Origin: Bemisia tabaci
Lineage: Eukaryota; Arthropoda; Insecta; Hemiptera; Aleyrodidae
Reading direction: 5' to 3'
DNA length: 64,000 nt
Assembly (NCBI RefSeq): GCF_918797505.1
Contig: NC_092797.1
Span: forward strand, 15,761,372 to 15,825,371
The position numbers and the translations under genes were made by a program. This document shows positions 1 through 12,720 of the stretch, piece after piece. The notes under the pieces are model-generated. The model was given only the letters and a program-made list of their open reading frames with translations, was not told the DNA's origin and ran no database searches. Position 1 is the stretch's first letter; each line of letters starts with the position of its first letter.

Positions 1-1
1 A

Positions 2-250
2 CATTTTGTTAGAGGAGTCGTTCCATTGGCGACAATACTCATCATGGCCGACGCCAGTCCGCCAAAACACGTGTGATGGGACGAGATAACACTTGAACAG
101 GATTAAACCATTAACAATCGGCGTGTTTACGTTCATATTTTCCTCGCCCGCCTTAATTGACCTTGAACTCTCCTCGAATTACGCGAGGAACTGCGCAAGC
201 GTCGGCCATGATGAATATTGCCGACGATGGAGCGACTCCTCTAACAAAAT
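2..250. mobile_element. MITE-like terminal inverted repeat element at the window start
   Basis: The first ~60 bases (ATTTTGTTAGAGGAGTCG..., through CATCATGGCCGACGC) recur inverted at about 190-250, where the sequence ends in CGACTCCTCTAACAAAAT. The two arms differ at a few positions and enclose about 130 bases with no convincing coding potential. This looks like a non-autonomous DNA transposon. No transposase is present and the left target duplication lies outside or at the edge of the window, so the superfamily is not assigned. Confidence 0.6.
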
Positions 251-3200
251 GTTCACCTGTGCAGTAGTATCGTTTTTGAAGCGGGAAGCTCAAAATAACG
301 CAAATTTCTTACGCAGATTGTGAAGTTATGAGTGCATTTCAGACTTTGCCGATGCGCTCATCGTGATTTTTGAGGCATTATCTATAGGAAACAACTCTTC
401 ATTCTGCTCTAGCAAAAGTTTGCAACAGGCCCATTATCCATTTTAATACCTACCGAGTTCTTTCCATGAACCAGCACTGGTAGACTGTCACAAAATTGAG
501 GCGATTCACCTCAAACTCAAGTCAATCGGGTAGTTCTGAATTGGTTGTACATTGGTTTTAGTATCCTTACTAAAAGTAGTATCCTAGACATGGGGGTAGT
601 GCGAAATGTATAAATGTTGTTACTAAACAAGTTTCGGTTAAATTATTTTTTGTACATAAGAGATAGATGTTAATTTTGTATAAATCGTGAGATTGAATGT
701 TCCCCTCGTTGAGGGAGAGTACTCTTAAAGAGTGGGAGTTAGAGTTTAAATAAGGAATGGCATACATTTAATATAGAGATAGGAATTTTAACTTAAAATT
801 TAAATAGAATTTTCATTTAATTTGAGGCTATGAAGAATTTTTTTTCTATCAGCTGGAGTTATCATCTCTAGGTATATATATTTTTTTTAAGGCAACCTCT
901 CTTCAAATTTTCATCTTGCGTTAGAAAATTTGATGCCTGAGTGCAATTGTAGGAAGGTTTATTACAGTTATCAGCGAAATAAGATACCGATCATGGTTTT
1001 GTCGTCCAGTGATGGATTTTTATTAAGTTTCAAAGGTGATACTCGAATAAAAAAGTGATTGTTTTTGAAGTTAAGTTTTTTATTCAACTTAATCATAATA
1101 TTAGATTTTACTTACATTTTAAGTAGTGTTAGGTAACAGCGAAGTTAAGGGTTTTTCAGTTTCAAATTTTCGATACCTTTAGGTAATTAAGTGCATTTTT
1201 CCTATTAATAATTTAGTTATCTGGATTTTCATATTTCTTTAGTAGTATAAAATAATCATCTCTATCGAAGAGTTGGTATGGAATTGTGATTTTAAAACTT
1301 TTCATCCCCAGGCTATGACTGCTAGGGTTTTTTCATTTCTCTTTCCTTTCTTTCTCCAAGTGCCTGTTGTTACCCTCAATGCTCCAATGCAGCGAATTAA
1401 GAAACAAAAAAGAAATTATTCTCCCATTAAGGCAGTCATAATTTTAGGTACGGGAATGTGGATCCACTGTGATGATAAAGTTTGTCAACGCCTCGACAAA
1501 ATCTGTCCTAACCAACATTATCAAAAGTTTAAGGTGTGCACAGTAAATGCCCTGCAAAATTGATGTCGAATCGAAGTGTATTTAAAAGTGATCTCTTAGT
1601 GGAACTAGAATTTGAATTCATCCATTCCTTAACTGTTGATCTTGAAATTGTTTTTTTATTGATTTTGACGTCCAGCCAGCCCTCCAATCCGTTGCATTCA
1701 GCTTATCATTCCATCTTTTCCCACGATCATAATTTTATTTGTTTTCACCTCCAGTATCTACCCGTCCCCCCTTACATGATTTAACATCATTGTCCGAGTT
1801 TGACCTCATCTCCCTTTTTGAATTTTAGTTCAGATCGAGCAAGAGAGTGTGCCTTTTATTTTGTTTGCTGAGTGCCCTTTTTTAAGTCACTTTCTTTTTT
1901 CTATCTCCTGTTCCCGTTTTTTTTTTTTTTTATTTTTGTTAATTGTATTTTTTGTCTGAATGTTCATTCGAAGTGAGTACTTAGTTAACGATCGAAAGAC
2001 ACTTTTTACTTGCTTTGTCAGGGTTGACTTCTGTACATAGTATGTATGTTTGTACATGCAGCAAAAATTTTAGATACCTACAACTGATATTCGATCCAAC
2101 TGTATGTAATGATTTTTGCTATTAATTTAGTCTTTTTTTTTAAAAAAATCACCATGCGCAAAAGAAATAAAAAAAGTATAAAAAATAAAATTTTAAAAGT
2201 TTGAAAAAATACAATTTTTTCAGTGTGAATACTTGGTTTATTTGTTTTTGGTTTCCTCCTAATTATTAACACAACTGCATTTGTATGTTACGTAACAAAA
2301 TGTTTAAGCTTAAGTTTTTTCCTTGTTACCAACTAGAGCTTCAATCAAATTTTTTTGATCTTTTCACTAGCTATTGAAAATCATTAAAAGAGAGGAATAT
2401 TCCGTTTACTCCTTACACTGCTTACAACCACCAGTTATTTAGAGAAATTCAATCATGAACCTTCAAAACTCCCATTTTGCCACAAAAAGGCAAGAATTGA
2501 ATGTACTGCTTTTAACTCTCTGTGATGGACACTATACTCCAAGAACTTATAAGGAAAGTTCATATTTACATAAATTTGATTTCATGTAGGAGCACTGCTT
2601 ATGATTTTTGCCAGAATATAGGAGTGATTTTTAACGTTCATGTGTCACATTCTCAGAGTTACCCAGTAAGTAAGGAAAAGGGATTTATTTTTCATCTTGT
2701 CACCTTCCAGCCAAAGTATCCCAACCGCCATTTACGCTGAGGTGCAATGTTGCCGGACATTCTCATATTGTTTTAGTTTTTTCTTTAACTCTTTTGAATA
2801 AACTTTCATGAAAATGTCGCTCAATTTTGGTGACAAAAGAAATGTTCAGTAAACTTTTCAAGTGATTCTGTTCTTTTGCATTTCTGTAAGAAATTGGATA
2901 AGTTTGAGAAGTTTGGCAACAGTGCCTGAGCACCAATGACGCTTGTGATAATTTTGCCGGAAATGAACGATCTGTGGAAAATTACAAAGAATTTTTAGCG
3001 CGAAATCCAGCAAACTCAATCAAATTTTCACCTAAAATTATCGGAAATATGTAAATTCTCGCAAAAAACATGTCTCTGAAGGCCCCTCGTGTCAAAGTAG
3101 GTCAAACTTCTAAGTTTATTTGCACAGAATGAGAGGTTTCAGAGCTATCCTGCTGAGTTGTGGTCCAAGAGTTTGGGCATTGCTACCAGTATGTAATCTC

Positions 3201-6200
3201 TGAAATGCGTCTATTACAAAACATGTTAATTTAATCTGGAATCCCTTTTCCTGAAATCTGAAAATTTTTGATAGAGATACAACTTGAAAATATTTTTCAG
3301 GAAAGATGCTTATTTTATGAGCTCTCCTCCCCATAATAACAAAACACAGATTTTCCCCAATTTCTTGGGCGCAATTTTGAGAGTTCTAGGGCTTGTAGGT
3401 TTTGCAAAAATTGCCATTACTAATCACATTTTTGAACGTATTATTCCATGTAAATGGAAACAGAGGAGGCAAAATAGCATAACATCAGGCATAAATTTTT
3501 GATTATTGCCCATCCATCCAGGCCAACACTCTATGCAAATATTTAGGCATGATACTTAAGATACGTCATGGTTCCTCCTAGAGAACATACAAAAGGTGAT
3601 TGTGAGCTTAAAAATGTAAATTTTTACACAACCACCGGTCTAATGAGAGTCATGCACGGCTTATAGCAGAGTCTGAACCTTGCTGTGGAATCATTCTCAT
3701 TAGCTGAGGTGCATTTCTGCGCAATGACCTAATCTAGACGTTGCTGCTTTGCTACCACCCTTGTATTTTCTCTGTAATGATATCTTTAAGTATACAAGCC
3801 TATACATTAGAACATGGAGGTGAGAAAAGGGAAATGTTGAGAATCTATGCAGACCGATTGTTCAATCATAGCATTACAAGTAAACATAAATATGGTTTGA
3901 GCATCTTGAAAGATACAAATATCTTGCGACTGATATTTTTTCCGTAGAAAATTTGTCGTGGTGGATAGAGTGTGAAAGCAGTTCAAACTTTGCTTTAAGA
4001 TACATCACACTTGTCTTCTTAAAGCTACAGACTGGCTGCAAAAATATTGCTTTACTCATCGTGATCTCGGACCAGAGGTCGGGGTCTAGTGTGCACTCTC
4101 AAATTGCTTTTCACTGCTCCAACTCATCAAAGCCCTAAATGAGTTATTTTTTTCAAAGAAACCGCAGCTTTACTCACAGTGACCGTTCGCAATCATTTTA
4201 CGTGTACAATTTGCAAATATTCGATGCCAACCATCACCAATTTTGGCATCTGCCTTTTCAATGTGCCGTGTCGAAAATTATGTTCGGGAGGTCTGCTTAC
4301 TCACAAAGGGCCCGTAGCAATTTTTGAGACTGCCACCTCAGTTTGATGATCTCTGCGTGAGGTGTTACAGCGCAAATTATTTTCTTGTATAGATCGAAGT
4401 TCTGTCTTTGTTTTAGTGTCAATGTTAATTCTAACCTCTGAGTTTATTTTCCTGCCTAAATTCGTCTATGTTCATGCTTCTCAAATTCTCTTTTACTTAA
4501 GTCCAGCTGGAACTTCTAAAAGCTTAAGTCACTAGGGATGAGCCTTTTTTTTATGGGTTTATGTGTTCTGCAAATATAGTAGCAAAGTGACTGGCTATGT
4601 CTATACGTTAATGTGTCCATCTGCCTATTTTATTTTGTCTTCCTATTTTTATCGCTCTTTTAAAAACTTAAATGGTTCTTTAATTTGATTACTAATCTGT
4701 TTTTCTCTTTTATAAATGGAAAATATTACATAAATGGTGCTGTTTCAAATGCATTCAGGGAGAAAAAATTAAGCATAGAATTGACGAGGAAGTGAGAAGT
4801 GTGAAGTGTGTTCTGAGGTTTGGAGCTGATGTTATTTTGGGTCAACTTTCCTTGAATAACTTGCCATTAACTTAAATTGACCAACCATTCTATTCAGTTG
4901 CGCCTAAATGTCTAATTATGAATCAAAGATGAATGAAATCACACAAGATTTTCAGTGAAAGAATTTTTTGTGATTGACCCTGTTGAAACACCTGTTTTGA
5001 CCTGAATATTATGTTTAAACATATAACAATGCTGCGAACGGTAAAGAAACTTTTTCCGTTCCTTGAAGAGGCTCTTGAGAATTACTCGCCTTCTACAAGA
5101 AATTAATCTTTTAAAAACATTCTAATCTCCAAACTGGATTGCAAAGTTATTTCTCACGAAGAAGAGTAAATTTTAGGAAATCTACAGCGTTATACCACAA
5201 GAATCTTTAGGAGTCATAAATAAGAAGCAAACTATAGAACATACCATAATTATTAATAATAAAACATAAATTTTGCCTTTGCTTTTATTCAATCAAAAAA
5301 TGAGTTGATATGCGTAGAAGCTCATGGCAATTTTCATCTCCAAAAATCTCTTTCAAAAGTTATAAATTGGTGCAAGTGAGTGCAACAGTAACAACTTCTC
5401 CACAAAATACTTTTTATATATTTTGAAATTTTTTGCAGGATGATTAGGCTTTTACAATTTTGACATTTTACTAAATGAGTAATTTTGTTTTTCACTATAA
5501 AATAAAACCAAGTTTGCAAGAATTCTAGTTGGAGAAAAGAAGAGAAATCATAATTGCTCTTCCCATTCAAACTAGTTTGATTCTTAATCAATTTGAATTT
5601 TTATTTCAGTAAGACTGAAAACGTTTACTTATTCATGAAAGTCATGTTATCTGTGTATGCGCAGATTTCAATTGATTTTAAGTGAAATTAGTCGGTAGCC
5701 ATTTTATTCCTTTTTTGATGGTTGAAGTTTGCGACAAAGATTTGCATCAGGATGATTCAGAATTTTTCTTCAAAATGTAAGGATTTTTTGGAGAACTAAC
5801 TATTATCGTTTCAGTAAATTTGGTTGCTGCAATTATTTTTTGTTTTCTCACTTGCAGCAAAGTCCAAGCAATGCTGGTTAGGGCTTCTGAAGAGAAAAAA
5901 ACTTTGATTCGAAATTTTGAAACTTAGAGATGCAAACAGTGTCTTTTGACTTGAGCGATTTTTATGTTTCAACCTGGTTTTAATTCTTGTTTTTGTTTTT
6001 TGTTTTTTCCAAATCCCAGATTCTTTCTCTGTGATTACATCTTTTTTCAAAACCCCGGCTGATAAACCCAAAAAATGCTTGTAATGTTTCCCTTTTTGCC
6101 CGAAAGAGCTTACTTTGGCGCTCCGTGGCGAATTTTGAACTCTTGATTTGTACATTATCATGCCGTATGACGACTGGCATGAGCTTTGTCTTTTGTTGTA

Positions 6201-9200
6201 TCTAGATTAAATCATTGAGCTGCTCCTCCTTTGTGCATGTAAGTAGAAATCCTCTATCCACCCGTCATGATGTAAAATGATTTAATGTTAATTTAAGACT
6301 GCTAGTTACAATATTTCCTAAACGATTAAGTAATAAGTATGCATTTGTGATATTGAGAAAGGCGTATCACTTACACTCTAAAAAATTTAATCAAGTCTTT
6401 TTTAATTTATTTCCGTGGTTTGAGAGCACTATTTCCATTCGATGCTTATCCACTTCTATCCTCTTACAAAACTAGGCAAACTTTTGCGCAAAAGTTATCG
6501 GGATTTAAATTTGAGGGGGGTGGTAGCAAGGTCACTGTCATAAAATCAAGCGACTTTCAGCATTTAATTCTACAACACCGCATTTATAGGTAACATTTTA
6601 AAACTCAGATACCTAAGTGGTATTTTAATTTTTAAATTCTCCTAGTTTATTCGAGTGATCAAAATTTGAGAGCTCTCACAATATCAAAATGAACATAAGC
6701 TCTTATAAAAGAATTTAGATTGTGAGTTTCACCTTTTGTTGCTATTGTCTGATGTACCGATCAGTTCAAGTACGCAAGTAATACTCAAAAAAAAAAAAAA
6801 AAAAAAAAAACACACACAAATCGAAAATATTATGACATTCTATTAATATGAAGGATGAATTTATAATTTTGCCATCCTGGGCTGACAAAATTTTGCCACC
6901 CGTATATTATAGAAATGATGACCTGTGAGGCATAGGGAAAGAAAAAAGAAAAAGAGATATTCTTTATCACTCTCCTCATTTTTTGTTTTTTCATAGTTTC
7001 GTAATCTAATGATGTTTCATCATTTTCATTCCCTTTTTTATAATTGTCTCTCCTTGTGACATAAAACGCAATCTATTTAAGTATGGCAGGCATGTTAAGT
7101 TGAAAAAGCAAGAAACTCAGGCAAGTTTCTCTTTCGAAATCGATTTTTTACTGTACACTTATATCAAAATAAAACAGAGGTGAGATAAATTTTTTTGGAG
7201 GTGGAAATATTTAAGTTTCTTCAAGTACAACGTAAGAGGCTTTTGTCAGAAACTTTAACTCGCTAATTTGCTCAGGATTTTCTAATCAAACGTACCGGAA
7301 ATAAAGTGGTTCTTAACGGCCTGATTCAGCTTCACTTAATGTGTTTTTAATATCAAGGCACTCACACTTACTTTTTTTTGTGCTGAACAACCATTAATCG
7401 TATATAAAATGAGATTGTGAATGGCTGAAAAAGGCTTCAACCGTGTGCCCATTTTACACAAAACTATCAAAAACATTTGAGACCAAATGATAAAGCTAGA
7501 AACAATGAATCAAGGGAACTAGGATTGAAATTCAACTATTGTGGCTATGCACTTACTTCCTTTTATCTTTACCCCAAACAAAATCTTGAAAATTTTCATT
7601 CCTTCGTTATGAAAAGGAATTTTTGGTTACCTCTCCCCTCTCCCTTCGGAGACTTCTTTGTAACATGTTTAGGCAGAGGTTACAACCGAGTACTTCAAAT
7701 TCCATTTCAAAGCATCTCAACTTTTCACATTTTCAAATACTTTTTTTCGGGGTTCTATGATCCAAATAATTGAAAGAATTACCGTGGAAGCAATCACTTA
7801 ATATTCTCAAATCATTTAAAACACCTGTTCAGAATTTAAATGACTTCAGTTTCCCCAAAATTCACCAAAATTTTCCTTTCAGTAGCGTCTGAAGTACATA
7901 GATAGGTTTTGAGAAAAAGGTTTTCATCCCAAAATCGATTTTTAGTCTATATTCAAATAAACACTACTCTGCTATACCTGAGGAACTATGTTTTTCAAGA
8001 AACAATTTTTCCATCAGATACGTGCCTTTGTAGATGAACCAAAAGTAGCAGTTTCTTAATGCAAAATGTATATAATCCGAATCTGAGTCATGTCATAAAA
8101 ATATTTTACCATCCATACATGAAGAAATCATTACACCCTATCTCTCACCTGTTATGAAGATGAAGAAATTAGTGAATCTTGTTTAATATTGTTTAGATCA
8201 AGTAAAAAAACATTTTGCTGGGCTTTGCCCAATCAAGTTTTTCTATCTAATTTTGCACTCTCATCTCTAATAAGTAATTTAATTGAAGAAAAATTACATT
8301 TTTATTCTACATATTAACCGATGACAAAAATCATTTTTATGCGCTGTCTGTGTCATACCCTAGCTGTGATTTTTTTTCTAGAATTTTATTAGACATTTTG
8401 ATTCCAAATCTCTCTGAAGGTTTTTCTTTTTGGTTTTTTGTGTTCAATTTTTTGTAAGTAATTCTAACATTAGGTACACTTATTAGTGTTTTCCCTTTTG
8501 AGCAATTTACTCTGGAATCCAAATTTTTGTTAAAGCTTGTTTCTGTTGAAAGTGCGTGATAATTTTAAATAACATTTTGTGCAAGAGTAACAAGAAAGTT
8601 GATTTGATTCTAACTCGCTTTCAACTGCTGCAGTCACAGTAAGTATGATCTCCAGTAAGTATACTATCATTTCTTTCACAATCTGTACAGACTAGATGGG
8701 AGATTTATTTCAAGGAAAAAGAAATCAGAATTTTTATGTATCCTTGTATAGAGAGAATTTTAGAGTGCTTGAAGACACACATACAATTAACTACCCTATC
8801 AATTTTATTATTTTCAGTCACTTTGGTTTGAAGTTCTGTGGGTTTGCAGATTGCATTGTCACTTATATGCAGTATTTTCAAGTATTTGTGATGTTCCACA
8901 AGCGTAACCTTAGGTATTCCATAATCTTACTTACCGCCGAAAATCGAAATAAAGTTAAATTAAAATTTAATTATGAAGGCATAGGAGTAGTGTCAAATAT
9001 TCTGGCAAAAACAAGCCAATCTGTCTTGATGCTTTTCAAACTTTAATTTTTCAAATTTTAGGAGACTAGAGTGATAAGGAAAATCATTTTTGAATTTTAA
9101 TTTAGAATGATCAGAGTTGGAAATTCAGTCTAATGTAAATGTATCGCTTCTTTATTTCACTAAAAAGTGACATCCTAAGCAAAGGTGATTTCATTTATAG

Positions 9201-9846
9201 TTATAATTGCATATTATTGTAAATTATCATTTTCTTGTCAGTGATAAATATTTTTTCTTTTTTTCTTTCTGTTTACAGTCGCCCCACCTGTAGTTCAGGA
9301 AAAATGGTGAAATGTTCTGTTAGTCACATAATAAGAGAAACTTTAAAACCTCTTAAAGAAGTTATAACAATAACTCAAGTATATTTGTACCAATTTTCTT
9401 TTTCCAAAATATCTTTGGAGTGAGAATCAAATTTGTACATACTTTCTTTAGGAATGTAGGGATAGACGCATGAATAAGTGGCTGCCTTATATGAAATTGT
9501 ACCCGAATGATCATCATGCACTCGGTTTCAACAAAAAAATTCATCTACCTTAATTCTTCTTTTAATTAACATGCTTTACTAATGCTTCAATCAAAAATCG
9601 GAATTTCCAACCAAGTTATTTGTCACAGCTGGGTACTTAGGAACCTTTTACAGTTAGTGGCCAACAGCGGCTGTGGTCGTCCAGAACAAAATCAAGGGAG
9701 GAGAGGAAAAAATTGAAAAATTTGACTGTGTCCATCGTGTGCAGCTGCCTGCTCGCATACTGATGCCAAATACTTCTACAATGGCATCAAAATAAAATTT
9801 TATTTTTCCTTTGAAATGGTACTAACGATTTTAATTTTTATTTCAG
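251..9846. other. AT-rich non-coding sequence, probably intronic or intergenic
   Basis: All ORFs here are short, overlap on both strands and read as low-complexity Phe/Ile/Lys/Asn-rich peptides, as expected by chance in AT-rich DNA. Two spots look like splice acceptors followed by open frames: near 4769 (tract ending TGCATTCAG, then an open frame of about 38 codons) and near 9280 (TTTCTGTTTACAG, then a frame reading APPVVQEKW and stop). Neither could be assigned to a protein. The stretch could be intron or 3' region of a plus-strand gene that begins outside the window. Confidence 0.5.
6787..6818. repeat. Poly(A) tract followed by short (CA)n
   Basis: About 24 A residues run directly into CACACACA. 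This may be a simple repeat or the tail of an old retroposon, but no retroposon body was recognised upstream. Confidence 0.8.
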
Positions 9847-9900
9847 CTAAAGATCAAGTCATCGACAAATGGTGATTTGTCTACAAAGAGAGCAAATTAG
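9847..9900 (+). CDS. Possible 3'-terminal coding exon of an unidentified gene
   Basis: A pyrimidine-rich stretch ending in ATTTCAG is followed by 17 open codons and TAG, reading LKIKSSTNGDLSTKRAN. That composition is like a protein C-terminus and unlike the surrounding random peptides. An AATAAA lies at 10321-10326, which would give a 3' UTR of about 0.4 kb. If real, it is the end of a plus-strand gene whose other exons lie upstream of or outside this window, converging on the acyltransferase gene. The exon is too short to identify, and a chance acceptor in AT-rich DNA is equally possible. Confidence 0.2.
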   Translation, partial: LKIKSSTNGDLSTKRAN

Positions 9901-12187
9901 CTACTCCTGTTTGGCCATCCGCTTTCTACTCACTTACCTACAATGCTTCTATCTTCTGCTGACACCTTATGCTTCAATTGCATTACCTTCTACTTTCCTG
10001 CTAATCCATCTTGTTTTCTTACTGTTAAATACTTTCCGATCAAAGTTAGGGGAAAGAAAACATTAATAATTGAATGAATGCTGAGCTAAAACGCTTTACT
10101 AATAATTCATCAGATTTTAAAAATGAATAAGATCTTTTATTCATGAACCTGCCCCATTTTTCTGGAAATATGAATTGAGAGATGACCCGTGCCTTTATTT
10201 TTCCAGTACCTGCCCAAGAGCACCAACCTTTGAAACTTTTTTTTCTTCATTCACCAATTGCTTATAATTGCAAACGCCCCGATGCTTCCTGGCTTTTTCT
10301 AACTCTCTCCTCTGCTTCAAAATAAACTACACCATTTCAATTATCATTAGAGTAGATGAACCTTGTTAGAATATAGGTGTATGTACACATACACAATGTT
10401 ACATACAACGTATACATATTTTTATTTTTCGTTTTTGTACAAATTTATTTTATTTTTAATTCATTATTTTTATACATGTATTATAGTCTAATTATTGTTA
10501 AAATAAATCTCAAAAAGAAAATTATTAAAAACCGAAGACGAGTAATTTTTATACTCCTCTCATAAGATTTAACTGATTGCGGATATAAGCACATGAGGTC
10601 AAAATAATGATTTCATTTACTGAAGAAAAATGTATGATATTAAGGTGACAGCTGCGCACAGTGATACATTACCACCTATTCAAATTAGCGAGATAGTGAA
10701 AGAGGGAGATAATAATTTTTAAGAACCTAGATGCAAATTTACTCAAGTCACGTCATGGTATCAAATTTTTAAATGGTAAAGTTTTGGATATAACCCAATC
10801 ATACTCTCTAGGAAATCTAATACGAGTGTAAAAACCTACTTTCAAATAAAAGTCTGCACTCTCCTACGAGTCTAGAGTTTTACTGACAAAGCTGTAGAGA
10901 TATTTTTCTCATATTTAAAGTTTCAAATACAACATTTTGAGAAGAATAACTAATGCTATCCTGATTATTCTGATTGTTATTTGTGTGTTCTCCTCGTAGG
11001 AATAAATAGTTTGTTTTAACTCAAGTGAAATAATGAGCTATTATAATAATTGGGAATAATATAAGTAAATAGTTCATTTTGTTGCTTTTTCTTAAAATAA
11101 TAGCACAACTTTGCTTACTTGACACATTCACTGCTTAGTTCATGGTTACAGAAATTCATGAGCTCAAATTTTGACATCTACCAGAGAAAGATCGGACAAT
11201 TTCTTGCAAGCAAAGAGGTAAGATTTTATGCTCATCAGGTGATTCAATGCTAAGATCTGCACACAAAATGCATTTGAGTAGCAATTACTTTAATTTTATG
11301 ACCTTTGATCTTAGATGGTTTCACAGTTTTTTCATTCCATTTAGTTCTCTTTCACTACTTTAATATCCTCTTAAGGTTTCAGTGAATGTGTTCTTTCCAG
11401 CGAAAGAGAATTAATTAATACACCTGTTGTAGGTTTTAAATTTACAATGAGTTACCCGTAGTAAATTCCTTTGCTCATGTATTCGTGTCAATGTTGTTAT
11501 TTGTTACAATTAAAATTTCTGTTAAAAAAAGAAGCAAAATAAGGCTTACCCTTTTGTACTTTCCACTTGGATATGATTCATCGAGTTATTTTCTTGGAAC
11601 TAACGATTTAGAAGGAATGCTGATGATTTAGAAGTTCCATAAATATCCACATTTTAGAGTAAATAATGAAAATTCAAGTAAGGTAATTAAACTGCGATAA
11701 GCAAATTTATCCTCAATGCAGCTGGACTCAGCGCGATTTTCATCTAAGGAAGGAAGCAACTGATTTTTTAATGCATCAAGTTGATGGAGATTGACCAAGA
11801 AAGTTGGTTTAAATCTCATTCTGATCACGAGGAACTAATAATACCTATGAGCTTAATTCCTTGGAAAAACTGATGGCATAATTTTTGAGAGCCTGTGTAA
11901 TTGTTTTGTAAATAAAATAAAATAAAAATGAAATAAAAATTTTAAAAATACCAATATTGTAAAATTTATTTTAATTCTTCTTTCTATACATGTGCTTAAA
12001 TAATTAAATGAGACAGTTAGAGCTTATACCAGGTACTAAGCATTATTGTTTCTAAAGAGTACAATTAAGTTTTCTCGGTCCAAGCAGTATCTTGTTTTTC
12101 ATGAAGGTTTAAGTATTCATGAATGGATTTAGGTAGGTAAAGGTGATTTGTAATTTGAAATAAATAAAATATTCATACATTGTGACA
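9901..12187. other. Non-coding stretch between the possible plus-strand gene end and the rasp 3' flank
   Basis: No ORF with protein-like composition was seen. AATAAA at 10321 is the only feature noted. The rest is AT-rich sequence without recognisable repeats. Confidence 0.4.
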
Positions 12188-12436
12188 GTGAAACTCCCAA
12201 ATGGCGTATCTCGGTTTGTGACATTGTAGACTCTCTGTCATATTTCATTTTTTAAATGGAAAACTTCTCAACGTCTATACTTTAAAACTTCCTTGATTTT
12301 TCTTCTCTGCAAAAAAAAAAAAAAAACTTCTGTGAAAACTTCAAGGAATGATGTAGATTTCTTCTCCTGAAAAATATTGAATGATAGCAGAGATTTTTAA
12401 AAACTGCATGCGAGATACGTGGTTTGGGAGTTTCAC
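12188..12436. mobile_element. MITE with terminal inverted repeats GTGAAACTCCCAAA
   Basis: The left end reads GTGAAACTCCCAAA and the right end is its reverse complement (TTTGGGAGTTTCAC). Inward, the arms continue to pair imperfectly: GCGTATCTCGG against the right-arm motif CGAGATACGTGG, and TTCCTTGA against TCAAGGAA. The element is about 250 bp with an A-rich centre and no coding capacity. Related copies, recognised from the shared 'GATACG...CACCGCAAAC' and 'AAGGAATGATGT' blocks, lie at about 18890-19155 and 20515-20745. Confidence 0.75.
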
Positions 12437-12706
12437 CTTCAACAAGTATTATTTTAGGACATTTTCAGAGAAAAAGGAATGATACTTAGGAAAAAGGATG
12501 CTTCTTTTTAATCTCAAAGCTTATTTACAAAAATAAGGGATATTGCATGATTGTTCATTGATCGCATTTCAGGGCATTCAAGCTACTAATTAATGATGAA
12601 AATAAAAATTAAACCTCAAATCCATTATGTCAGGATGTGCATTATTAAAATGCGATACTACAAAGTTCTTCCTCAGACAGCTCATGAGCTTTGCAATTGT
12701 TAATGT

Positions 12707-12712
12707 TTTATT
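12707..12712 (-). terminator. Poly(A) signal of the rasp gene
   Basis: AATAAA on the minus strand (TTTATT on plus) lies 8 bases after the rasp stop codon. That is very close to the stop, and other AT-rich variants further downstream could be used instead. Confidence 0.35.
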
Positions 12713-12720
12713 CTGAGAAT